Of a stretch of 11,499 nt of DNA, positions 1-6,473 are shown in pieces. The stretch comes from Bryobacterales bacterium (GTDB lineage Bacteria > Cyanobacteriota > Vampirovibrionia > Obscuribacterales > Obscuribacteraceae). The position numbers were made by a program, and so were the translations under genes. The DNA is taken from positions 1 to 11,499 of the forward strand of contig CAJCHQ010000495.1 of NCBI GenBank assembly GCA_903970295.1. Reading direction: 5' to 3'. Within the stretch, counting starts at the first letter, position 1, and each line of letters begins with the position of its first letter. Under the pieces are notes generated by a model, which did no database searches, was not told where the DNA came from, and was given only the letters and a program-made list of their open reading frames with translations.

Positions 1-687
1 ACTTTTCATGGTCAAATCACGAAATCGTATCGGCTCGACTCAGAAAATGTAGCCGATGGTGTGGGCACATATCAGGCACTATTGGCAGTGCCTGCCGATC
101 TAGATCCCGGCAAATACACGCTCAAATGCGGTGATGAAGAAAAGACACTGACGGTAAAATCCGGGCTCTTTCCTCTTCAACACATTAGCTTGCCCCCGGC
201 TAAAGACAATTTCAATATGTCACCCGGTGAAGAGGAAGCAGTCGAAGGCGCTAAGAAAACCGTCTCAGACTCGAGGCTCTGGCAGGGCAATTTCATGCCG
301 CCTTCCAAAGCTCGCGTATCGTCTGGCTTTGGTTTGAAGCGCATGGTCAACGGTCGTCTGCTCAAAGATTATTTTCACTCAGGCATCGACTATGCCGGCT
401 CTCTGGGGTCGCCAGTGGTGGCATGTGCGAGCGGCACGGTCGTGCTTGTCGGCCAGGGCTTCAAATTGCACGGCAATGTGGTGGCCATAGATCATGGGCA
501 AGGCGTGATTTCTTTTTACATTCATTTGAGCAAAATTCTTGTGCAAAAAGGCCAAGCTGTGAAAGAGGGTGAACGCATAGGCCTGGTCGGGCGCACCGGG
601 CGAGCGACCGGACCGCACTTGCATTACAGTCTCTATGTCAACCAAGTGGCGGCCAATCCCAACGATTGGTTCAGGCGAGCATTTTGA
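1..687 (+). CDS. M23 (LytM-type) zinc metallopeptidase, 5' truncated by window edge
   Basis: The reading frame is open from base 1, so the true start lies upstream and 228 residues are visible; the GTG at 61 is only the first internal start codon. The first ~55 visible residues look like an Ig-like beta domain (pattern DPGKYTLKCGDEEKTLTV). A linker follows, then a complete M23 domain. Counting from the GTG at 61, the expected ligands are H106 and D110 (FHSGID) and H188 of the HLH motif, with catalytic His at 155 (YIHLS) and 186 (GPHLH). All five are present, so the enzyme should be active. The family cuts peptide cross-links of peptidoglycan outside the membrane, and a signal peptide or anchor would be in the missing N-terminus. 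The gene ends with TGA at 685-687, directly abutting the stop of the convergent gene. Its exact substrate and its role (wall remodelling or predation) cannot be read from the sequence. Confidence 0.9.
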   Translation, partial: TFHGQITKSYRLDSENVADGVGTYQALLAVPADLDPGKYTLKCGDEEKTLTVKSGLFPLQHISLPPAKDNFNMSPGEEEAVEGAKKTVSDSRLWQGNFMPPSKARVSSGFGLKRMVNGRLLKDYFHSGIDYAGSLGSPVVACASGTVVLVGQGFKLHGNVVAIDHGQGVISFYIHLSKILVQKGQAVKEGERIGLVGRTGRATGPHLHYSLYVNQVAANPNDWFRRAF

Positions 688-1899
688 TCAGGCCTTAGTC
701 TGTTGACGCCTGGAAAAAGCCTCAAGTGCTTGGACATCCATGCCCGCGCTGAGGTTGTTTTGCGGCTTGGCTAAAGCTGCTTGCACGCCTTGACTGGGAA
801 TGCTGGCGTCTTGATTTTGCGGTCTGGGTGGATCGCGGTCGAAAAGCACACGACTGACTATATGCACGCCGGCGATGAGAGCATATTTGGCCACCGGCCG
901 AATCGGCAAGAAACTAGCCAGAGGAGCGATGGCATCCAGTGTTGTAGTCTTGTCCGACCAATCTTTAAAGCCGAATATATTGTCGAAGGCGAGGTTGGTT
1001 ACCTCGGCCGCGCCGAGGGCAAAGATGCTCTGTCTGTGCTGACCCACTAATAGGTTGCGTCTGTTTTCATAGGCGCTGACGACATTACCACTGGCTCTGA
1101 GCCAGGCGCTGACTTCCGGCACTGCTTGTACAGCCGGGTCGAGGCCGCCAATTTGTCCTGGTAAGTCAAAGACGTCTCTGGTGCCCACATTTAGAGATTG
1201 GGTGGCGCTGCGCATGCGCGTGAAATTCCTCCAGATCGCCTGGTTTGCCGTGGTTTCAGCGCCTAGATGGGCTTCCACTGTAGCCTCTGTGCGGCCGCGG
1301 CGGACGACGCCGGCGGCTGTCTCCAGAGGTCGTGTCAGAGTAGCCAGTGCATCGTGAGCTGGAACTCTCGCTCTATTCAGGTCGGCGACCAGGCCAATAT
1401 CGCTTCTCAGTGGTCGACCGACGAAGCTGCCTCTCGGGTACTGAAACACAGTTCTTGCCAGCGTCCGGTCGATAGGCTCTGTGCGCGCTGCGACGTCGCG
1501 CACCCATCGCTTGCTGACCGCGTAGGTCACTGACGACATGAGGGCGATACCGAGCAGGTCTTGGCCCGTACCTGGGATGTCATCCATGGGTCGCTGGTGG
1601 CGGCCATTCGGGGCTGCACCATTGGGGAAAGGAGTGGATGCCGCGCCCGGGTAAGGGATCGGATGTCCGGGTGCATACATGCCGTCTTGCGGTGGCTGCG
1701 GCACTGAATTGTCGTGCGCTCGAGCCAGAATGATGCGGGGTTGACCCGAACGGCCTAGATTACCTTCCTCGCTGGCCGGGCTATAAATTGCCGGTTCGAC
1801 TTTAAGACCGCCGAGGGGAAAGTCCTCAGGGGTTTTCTGAAAGATGGTCATAAATACGCTTGTACCTGATTGCCCCCGTGCCACATATCGCTGCGCCAA
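688..1899 (-). CDS. Hypothetical protein with Pro/Gly-rich N-terminus and helical C-terminal domain
   Basis: I do not recognise this 403-codon frame. Residues ~1-60 are mixed and residues ~66-105 are rich in Pro, Gly and Ala and probably disordered. Residues ~106-355 are mostly helical and Ala/Arg-rich, with hydrophobic patches near 114-128 and 326-353 that are too broken by charges for confident membrane spans. The tail is Gln-rich and polar. There is no signal peptide and no catalytic motif that I can see. The start is uncertain. The longest frame uses TTG at 1899 behind a weak GGTTAG, while ATG at 1851 (residue 17, MTIFQKTP) is a plausible alternative, also without a strong Shine-Dalgarno. 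The gene lies after the sepF terminator, so it should have its own promoter. It converges with the M23 peptidase gene with no gap. Its length, and stop-free antisense stretches of only 88-89 codons, favour this strand as the coding one. Confidence 0.75.
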   Translation of the reverse strand: MAQRYVARGQSGTSVFMTIFQKTPEDFPLGGLKVEPAIYSPASEEGNLGRSGQPRIILARAHDNSVPQPPQDGMYAPGHPIPYPGAASTPFPNGAAPNGRHQRPMDDIPGTGQDLLGIALMSSVTYAVSKRWVRDVAARTEPIDRTLARTVFQYPRGSFVGRPLRSDIGLVADLNRARVPAHDALATLTRPLETAAGVVRRGRTEATVEAHLGAETTANQAIWRNFTRMRSATQSLNVGTRDVFDLPGQIGGLDPAVQAVPEVSAWLRASGNVVSAYENRRNLLVGQHRQSIFALGAAEVTNLAFDNIFGFKDWSDKTTTLDAIAPLASFLPIRPVAKYALIAGVHIVSRVLFDRDPPRPQNQDASIPSQGVQAALAKPQNNLSAGMDVQALEAFSRRQQTKA

Positions 1900-1969
1900 C
1901 TGTACTAACCTATGCGGCCGCTGCCTATACGGAAATTACGCAAAAGGCGGCGCGAAAATAATGCCAGCT

Positions 1970-2001
1970 AAAAAAAAGAACGACCCCCAGGAGGGTCGTT
2001 C
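1970..2001 (-). terminator. Intrinsic terminator of sepF
   Basis: On the minus strand a perfect 9-bp stem (GAACGACCC / GGGTCGTTC, 2001-1993 and 1986-1978) with a 6-nt loop is followed at once by eight T residues (1977-1970). It starts 24 nt downstream of the sepF stop codon and precedes the next minus-strand gene. This is a textbook rho-independent terminator, and it separates sepF from the unknown gene at 688-1899. Confidence 0.93.
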
Positions 2002-2025
2002 ATAATCATCCCGATTTTCGACGGA

Positions 2026-2547
2026 TTACATCACTTGAGTCTTATTCCAGAAAGCGTCCTTGATCGCTTTCGACGATGTCGATTCAGAGCTGATCACAAC
2101 CGAAGCCGGCGCGAATAGGAAAACGCCGTCGCCGATTCTTTGTTGGTGCCCGTCAATGGCATGGCAGGCGCCTGAAAGAAAATCAACCACACGCTGGGAA
2201 TTCTCATTGTCCAGCATATGCAGATTGAGCAGTACTGATTTGCGTGAGCGCAGATGCTCAACGATTTCGATCGATTCTTCGAACTGTCTTGGCTCGATGA
2301 CCAGAACTTCGCTGGCAGGTTGCGCACTGGGATGATCGACGACCTTGTTGCTGGTGCCGATAGTCGTGCCGCGGGTCGGCTTGATACTTTCCATCGGTGC
2401 CTTTTCCAGTGCTAATTGCCCATTAGTGGCATAGACTTCGTCTGATGTTTCAAACAAGTCTTCAAAGTCTTCTCTTTCGTAATTGTCAGAAGGCCCGAAC
2501 CAAAAGCTTCTGAACTTTTGCACGATGCTGCTGCTACTGCTACTCAC
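2026..2547 (-). CDS. sepF: Cell division protein SepF
   Basis: This 173-residue protein matches SepF (YlmF/Cdv2, DUF552). The conserved C-terminal domain spans residues ~80-153: VLVIEPRQFEES, then RKSVLLNL, then RVVDFLSGACHAIDG, then IGDGVFLFAP. In the family this domain dimerises, binds the FtsZ C-terminal tail and helps tether and bundle FtsZ at the division ring. The N-terminus has the expected short amphipathic membrane-targeting stretch (IVQKFRSFWFG, residues 8-18), joined by an acidic, poorly conserved linker (20-78). Unusually, six Ser residues precede the helix. The start is GTG at 2547, fixed by a strong AAGGAGG (2560-2554) 6 nt upstream. yggS lies 84 bp upstream on the same strand, as in the ylmE-ylmF cluster of Gram-positives, so co-transcription is likely; an intrinsic terminator follows. 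SepF points to a cyanobacterial, Actinobacteria-like or Firmicutes-like lineage rather than Proteobacteria. Confidence 0.93.
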   Translation of the reverse strand: MSSSSSSIVQKFRSFWFGPSDNYEREDFEDLFETSDEVYATNGQLALEKAPMESIKPTRGTTIGTSNKVVDHPSAQPASEVLVIEPRQFEESIEIVEHLRSRKSVLLNLHMLDNENSQRVVDFLSGACHAIDGHQQRIGDGVFLFAPASVVISSESTSSKAIKDAFWNKTQVM

Positions 2548-2553
2548 TACACT

Positions 2554-2560
2554 CCTCCTT
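2554..2560 (-). promoter_or_regulatory. Strong Shine-Dalgarno deciding the sepF GTG start
   Basis: The minus strand reads AAGGAGG followed by AGTGTA and then GTG (2547-2545). The near-perfect anti-16S match with 6-nt spacing identifies the GTG and the poly-Ser N-terminus as genuine. It is the strongest ribosome binding site in the window. Confidence 0.85.
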
Positions 2561-2594
2561 ACCCGGACTGACCAAGTCTCTTACCTACCCACAC

Positions 2595-2608
2595 CACACA
2601 CACACACA
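2595..2608. repeat. (CA)7 dinucleotide tract in the sepF leader
   Basis: Seven uninterrupted CA units (TG units on the coding strand of sepF) lie in the 84-bp gap between the yggS stop and the sepF start, about 35 nt upstream of the Shine-Dalgarno. Being intergenic, a change in repeat number would alter leader length rather than a reading frame. No function can be assigned from the sequence. Confidence 0.7.
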
Positions 2609-2631
2609 ACTTCCTTACCTTGAATAAAAAC

Positions 2632-3291
2632 TCAATGACCGAAGATTGCTCTCCCCAGTCTGACCATGGTGGCACCGCATGACACGGCTTTTTGCCAGTC
2701 GTCGGTCATGCCCATCGACAACTCTGGCAAAGGCACGCCATGTTGCAGGGCCAGCTGATCACGAAGCAGGCTGAGACCACTGAAGCATGCGTTTGCCGTA
2801 TCGGCGTCAGCGTTGAGCGGCGTGATCGTCATCAAGCCTCTGACTTCCAAATGCGGCAGTTGCAGTAACTGGGAAAACATCGCTCTCAATTCGTCTGGAG
2901 AAAAACCATATTTGCTCGGATCGTCGACAACTTTTACTTGCAAAAGAATCGCTTGTTTCGTTTTTTGTTCGCCGGCTGCCTTCGACAATTGCTGAGCCAG
3001 ATGGAAAGAATCTACCGAATGGATCAGCTCGAAATTACCTACTACCTGTTTTGCTTTATTTGTCTGGAGGTGACCGATGAAATGCCAGTGAGATCCCAGA
3101 GCCACCGATGGTGGCAATTGTTTCCGTTTCGCTAAGGCGTCTTGCAACCGATTTTCACCAAATTCGGTGACTCCCGCTGAAAAAGCTTCTTCGATTTGAG
3201 TGGGGTCGGCATTCTTCGTCACTGCTATTAGCGTGACTGGTAGTCTTCCAACACTCTCTCGGAAGCGGGCTATGTTCTCAGCCACACTCAT
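2632..3291 (-). CDS. yggS: YggS/YlmE/PROSC family pyridoxal phosphate homeostasis protein
   Basis: This 219-residue single-domain TIM-barrel protein binds PLP. Members have no known catalytic turnover and keep free PLP and amino/keto acid pools balanced in the cytoplasm. The PLP lysine is K26 in LIAVTK. Other family signatures are FGENRLQ (44-50), WHFIGHLQTNK (69-79), IHSVDS, SKYGF, RGLMTI, SMGMTDDW (192-199) and VRLGRAIFG (210-218). I chose ATG at 3291 because it gives the normal length and N-terminus (MSVAENIARFRE). A longer frame from TTG at 3375 adds 28 non-conserved residues, and that TTG is part of a perfect TTGACA promoter box. No strong Shine-Dalgarno precedes the ATG; an AAAGG lies too close to it and is better placed for the GTG at 3285. 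sepF follows 84 bp downstream, the classical ylmE-ylmF order. Confidence 0.93.
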   Translation of the reverse strand: MSVAENIARFRESVGRLPVTLIAVTKNADPTQIEEAFSAGVTEFGENRLQDALAKRKQLPPSVALGSHWHFIGHLQTNKAKQVVGNFELIHSVDSFHLAQQLSKAAGEQKTKQAILLQVKVVDDPSKYGFSPDELRAMFSQLLQLPHLEVRGLMTITPLNADADTANACFSGLSLLRDQLALQHGVPLPELSMGMTDDWQKAVSCGATMVRLGRAIFGH

Positions 3292-3346
3292 GCCTTTCTG
3301 ATTCGCCTGCGCATCATGGGTGGTGATGCCACCACAATCATCTACT

Positions 3347-3375
3347 ATAAGACCTTGAAGGGAATAATTTGTCAA
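3347..3375 (-). promoter_or_regulatory. Candidate sigma-70-type promoter for yggS-sepF
   Basis: The minus strand has a perfect -35 TTGACA (3375-3370), 17 nt, then TCTTAT (3352-3347, 4 of 6 to TATAAT); TATAGT with a 20-nt spacer is a less likely alternative. The -35 lies between arms of a 7-bp inverted repeat, GGGAATA at 3360-3366 and TATTCCC at 3389-3395 (plus-strand reading). A 6-bp stem-loop (3320-3335) would sit in the ~50-nt leader. This location supports starting yggS at 3291. Confidence 0.5.
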
Positions 3376-3514
3376 GCCGCCGAAAGAATATTCCCATTCA
3401 ATTTTTCACGAGTCTGCAAGCAGAATCATAAACCACCGAGGCTGCGATTTGCACCAGGGTGATGCGTTGACACAATCGGCTGATAATCACACTTTCAAAC
3501 TTCGCACTCATATC

Positions 3515-4306
3515 TCAAATGGTGCCTTCCGCTAACGCATTCTGATCCATTTGGGAGACGACTAGACTCAGTGCATATATCGCGGCAGTTTCTGATCTGA
3601 GTATGCGTCTTCCTAATGAAACTGGCACAGCACCAGCGTTTTCCGCAATTTTAAATTCCTGCTCGGTGAAACCGCCCTCGGCACCAACTATGACTGATAT
3701 TTTATGTGGTGCCTCGCCGATTCGGTTGCAAAGCACCACCGGGAGTGGCTGAGCCCGTGAGCGCTCGGCGCATATAAAAGAGGCATATCTTTGCCCCGTA
3801 TTCGGTATAAGTTGCAGGTAATTCTCTAGATCCATCGGTGGTAGCACTCGTGGTACCAGAGCGCGCTCGCATTGTTCGGCAGCTTCGCGCACGATGGTTT
3901 GCCAGCGCTCTAGTTTTCCGTCCCGCGCCAGCGAGTGCTCGACCGTGAGAGGGACGATCGAAGAGGCACCAAGCTCGGTGAGTTTTTCCAGAGCCCATTC
4001 ATAGCGAGAAGTGCGCAAGATCGGCATAGCGATTTCAATCCAGACAGATGGTTCTCCTGAAGCACGAGCGGCACTTTCGATTTTGGCTTGCAATGATTCG
4101 AGCGCGCGTCTTTTGCCGAAATGCATGGGTTCGAGGCGGCAGCGGTAAATATTGCCCTGCCCGTCCAGGACGTCGACAAGATCGCCGGCTCTCAACCTCA
4201 AGACCGAGGTGATCTGTGCGATCGACTCGCGTCGGCTGAAAGTAATCAGGCTCTCAGCCAGATCGATTGAGTCCTGGGGAAGGAAAAAGCGCGGTGGATT
4301 CTTCAT
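3515..4306 (-). CDS. rsmE: 16S rRNA (uracil(1498)-N(3))-methyltransferase RsmE
   Basis: This 263-residue SPOUT-class methyltransferase uses SAM to methylate N3 of U1498 in 16S rRNA. The N-terminal ~75 residues form the PUA-like RNA-binding part (RFFLP, then VLRLRAGDLVDVLDGQG). The catalytic trefoil-knot domain shows LEKLTELGASSIVPL (106-120), REAAEQCERALVP (140-152), IVGAEGGFTEQE (206-217) and LGRRILRSETA (231-241). The usual IGPEGG reads VGAEGG here, a mild variation. ATG at 4306 gives the expected MKNPPRFFLP start, though without an obvious Shine-Dalgarno. The gene diverges from accD across a ~200-bp shared control region, and its 3' side is separated from yggS by 223 bp with no clear terminator, so read-through into yggS is possible. 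Confidence 0.95.
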   Translation of the reverse strand: MKNPPRFFLPQDSIDLAESLITFSRRESIAQITSVLRLRAGDLVDVLDGQGNIYRCRLEPMHFGKRRALESLQAKIESAARASGEPSVWIEIAMPILRTSRYEWALEKLTELGASSIVPLTVEHSLARDGKLERWQTIVREAAEQCERALVPRVLPPMDLENYLQLIPNTGQRYASFICAERSRAQPLPVVLCNRIGEAPHKISVIVGAEGGFTEQEFKIAENAGAVPVSLGRRILRSETAAIYALSLVVSQMDQNALAEGTI

Positions 4307-4368
4307 GACTGGGCGCTTGCTTCTCTAAATTCGTGGGAGACCAAAATTACCCTGCTTAAGCCCTAGTC

Positions 4369-4397
4369 GTAGCTTTCCGGGCTCAGCCTGTTATAAT
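4369..4397 (+). promoter_or_regulatory. Extended -10 promoter for accD-accA
   Basis: A perfect TATAAT (4392-4397) carries an upstream TGn (4389-4391), the extended -10 configuration. At the 17-nt spacing the -35 position reads GTAGCT (4369-4374), a poor sigma-70 box, consistent with reliance on the extended -10. Transcription would start near 4404, leaving a ~107-nt leader before the accD ATG. Confidence 0.6.
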
Positions 4398-4443
4398 CTT
4401 CGCCTAAACGGCTCAGCAAATCTACACGCAGGAGCCCTGTGCG

Positions 4444-4470
4444 GTTGCCGCATTCGGTTTCACCGGCAAC
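4444..4470 (+). other. Stem-loop in the accD leader
   Basis: GTTGCCG (4444-4450) and CGGCAAC (4464-4470) form a perfect 7-bp stem with a 13-nt loop, 40 nt upstream of the accD ATG and overlapping the alternative GTG-initiated frame. In E. coli the carboxyltransferase binds its own mRNA, so a structured leader could matter for control; that role here is inference only. Confidence 0.4.
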
Positions 4471-4510
4471 AATAGGTTTGTCCTCCCTCGCAGAAGATGG
4501 CAAAAATATA

Positions 4511-5440
4511 ATGGACCTCAAGGAATGGTTTGCCAATCGGCAGAAACGTCGTGAGAATTCGCAAGTCAAACAACCGCTGACGACCGAAGAGTATTGCGCG
4601 CTCTGGACTCAATGCTTCCAATGTCGCGAGCTTTTATACACGCGAGACTTGCAGGGTAACCTGCGTGTCTGCCCGAAGTGCCAGTATCACTTTCGGATCG
4701 GCGCCCTCGAGCGCATCGAACAATTGTGCGACGCCGATACTTTCGTGGAAATCGACGAAGATCTTTCTTCCGCTGACCCCCTTGGTTTCTTCGACACCGA
4801 TGCGTATCCGAAGCGTCAGGTCGAGGCGACCAAAAAGTCGGGCTTAAGAGAAGCCGTCATTACAGGCGTTTGCCAGATCAAAGGACACGCAGTCGCTTTG
4901 GGTGTCATGGATTTCGGTCACTTCGGCGGCTCCATGGGTAGTGTCGTCGGCGAGAAAGTGGCGCGCATCACCGAGCACGCATTAGCCAAGCAGCTGCCTC
5001 TGATCATCGTCTCCAGCTCAGGCGGTGCGCGTATGCAAGAAGGAATTCTTTCGCTCATGCAACTGGCCAAAACCAGTTCTGTTTTGCGCTCCTATCAGGA
5101 CGCTGGCCTTCTCTATATTTCGATTCTTTCGGAACCGACATTCGGCGGCGTCACTGCCAGTTTCGCCATGCTGGGAGATGTAATCATTGCCGAGCGTGGT
5201 GCGCGAATTGGTTTTGCCGGTCGGCGTGTAATCGAACAAACAATCAAACAGAAATTGCCGGCTGATTTTCAGACGGCAGAATATCTGCTCAAACACGGTC
5301 AAGTCGACATGGTCGTCGATCGCAGTGAATTGACTGCGGTCCTCGCCCGGCTGATCGATTTCCACCCGGCTAGAGAAAAAGACCCGCCCAAAGCACAGGC
5401 AGCGGCAGAGAAAGTGACATCGGCCGGCCGCTCACGCTGA
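4511..5440 (+). CDS. accD: Acetyl-CoA carboxylase carboxyltransferase subunit beta
   Basis: This 309-residue protein pairs with AccA to transfer the carboxyl group from carboxybiotin on AccB to acetyl-CoA, giving malonyl-CoA for fatty acid synthesis in the cytoplasm. The family four-Cys zinc ribbon is complete: C35, C38, C54 and C57. Crotonase-fold motifs follow: GGSMGSVVGEK, SSSGGARMQEG, SEPTFGGVTASFAMLGD, GARIGFAGRRVIEQTI and KLPADFQTAEYLLKHG. The start ATG at 4511 gives the usual MxLxxWF N-terminus, but it has only a poor ribosome site. An in-frame GTG at 4439 has AGGAG 4 nt upstream and would add 24 residues, so the start is not settled. accA follows 21 bp after the stop, so the two form an operon, transcribed from the promoter near 4369-4397. 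Confidence 0.95.
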   Translation: MDLKEWFANRQKRRENSQVKQPLTTEEYCALWTQCFQCRELLYTRDLQGNLRVCPKCQYHFRIGALERIEQLCDADTFVEIDEDLSSADPLGFFDTDAYPKRQVEATKKSGLREAVITGVCQIKGHAVALGVMDFGHFGGSMGSVVGEKVARITEHALAKQLPLIIVSSSGGARMQEGILSLMQLAKTSSVLRSYQDAGLLYISILSEPTFGGVTASFAMLGDVIIAERGARIGFAGRRVIEQTIKQKLPADFQTAEYLLKHGQVDMVVDRSELTAVLARLIDFHPAREKDPPKAQAAAEKVTSAGRSR

Positions 5441-5461
5441 GAATTTAGAGGAGAAGCCGAA

Positions 5462-6451
5462 ATGGCGGCACCGGAAAAGAAAGCAATCCCTTTGGAATTC
5501 GAGCAGCCTTTAGCCGCTCTCGCTCAACAAATCGAGGCGCTCGAAAAGCAGGTTTCCGATAATCCGGAGCTGGATAAAGATATTGCTCGGCTGCACGAGC
5601 AATACAATCAGTTGAGACGTTCACTTTATGGAAACTTGCGGGCCATCGATCACATGGCCATTGCTCGTCATCAACAGCGCCCTTACACTCGTGATTATTT
5701 CGATCGATGGGATCCGGAATGGGTCGAGTTGCACGGCGATCGCACAGGTGCTGATGATCCGGCGATGGTGACGGGCCTGCTGCGCTTCAATGACTTCAAA
5801 GTAGTTGCCGTCGGCACACAAAAAGGTCGCTCCCTGCGCGACAAGCAATTGTGCAATTTTGGTATGCCTCAACCGGAAGGTTATCGCAAAGCAATGCGCA
5901 TTTTCCGCCATGCCGAGAAGTTCGGGCTGCCAATTGTCACCTTGATCGACACTCCTGGTGCCTATCCCGGCATGGCCGCGGAAGAACACAATCAAGCCCA
6001 GGCGATTGCCGCCAATTTGATGGAATTAGCTGGGCTGACAGTGCCGGTGGTGGCGGTGGTCACAGGCGAAGGTGGTTCGGGTGGTGCCCTGGCCATTGGC
6101 ATCGCCAATCGTATTTTGATGCTCGAGCATTCGATTTATTCTGTGATTTCGCCTGAAGGTTGCGCTTCTATTCTCTGGCGCTCGGCAGACAAAGTGGCTG
6201 AAGCTTGTCAGGCCATGAAAGTCACCGCTCGCGAAATTCTCCAATTAGGTGTAGTCGATCAAGTGATCGATGAACCGCTTGGGGGCGCCCACCACGATTA
6301 TGATGTGGCGGCTCAGAGTTTGAAAAAAGCGATTATCATCCACCTCGAGAAATTGAGCCAGCTCGGTCCTAAAGAAGTGAGGGCCGATCGCCAGAATAAA
6401 TTCCGCAGTATTGGTGCCTTTGTCGAAGGCACGGCCGCTGTTTTGAAATAG
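5462..6451 (+). CDS. accA: Acetyl-CoA carboxylase carboxyltransferase subunit alpha
   Basis: This 329-residue partner of AccD has the full family signature set: PLEFEQPL near the N-terminus, ELHGDR, NFGMPQPEGYRKA, TLIDTPGAYPGMAAEEH, GEGGSGGALAIG, YSVISPEGCASILW and VIDEPLGGAH. The oxyanion-hole glycine motifs of the carboxybiotin site are intact, so a working carboxyltransferase is expected. The start ATG has a good AGAGGAG (5447-5453) 8 nt upstream. The length is close to the E. coli protein. The stop at 6449-6451 leaves only 22 bp to the convergent kinase stop, with no visible intrinsic terminator in the gap. AccB and AccC are not in the window and must be encoded elsewhere. Confidence 0.97.
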   Translation: MAAPEKKAIPLEFEQPLAALAQQIEALEKQVSDNPELDKDIARLHEQYNQLRRSLYGNLRAIDHMAIARHQQRPYTRDYFDRWDPEWVELHGDRTGADDPAMVTGLLRFNDFKVVAVGTQKGRSLRDKQLCNFGMPQPEGYRKAMRIFRHAEKFGLPIVTLIDTPGAYPGMAAEEHNQAQAIAANLMELAGLTVPVVAVVTGEGGSGGALAIGIANRILMLEHSIYSVISPEGCASILWRSADKVAEACQAMKVTAREILQLGVVDQVIDEPLGGAHHDYDVAAQSLKKAIIIHLEKLSQLGPKEVRADRQNKFRSIGAFVEGTAAVLK

Positions 6452-6473
6452 CAATTCAATTTTCGCCGTCTGG

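Noticed and set aside
3398..3511. 37-codon minus-strand frame starting just after the rsmE stop
   Set aside because: It has no adequate ribosome site at its ATG (GAAGG is too far), no recognisable family and no supporting context. It runs into the inverted repeat upstream of the yggS promoter and is probably chance.
4363..4569. 68-codon minus-strand frame across the accD promoter and start
   Set aside because: It overlaps the extended -10 promoter and the accD N-terminus and shows no protein-like pattern.
5736..5743. GCGATCGC octamer identical to the cyanobacterial HIP1 repeat
   Set aside because: I noticed only a single perfect copy, inside accA, so there is no sign of HIP1 enrichment.
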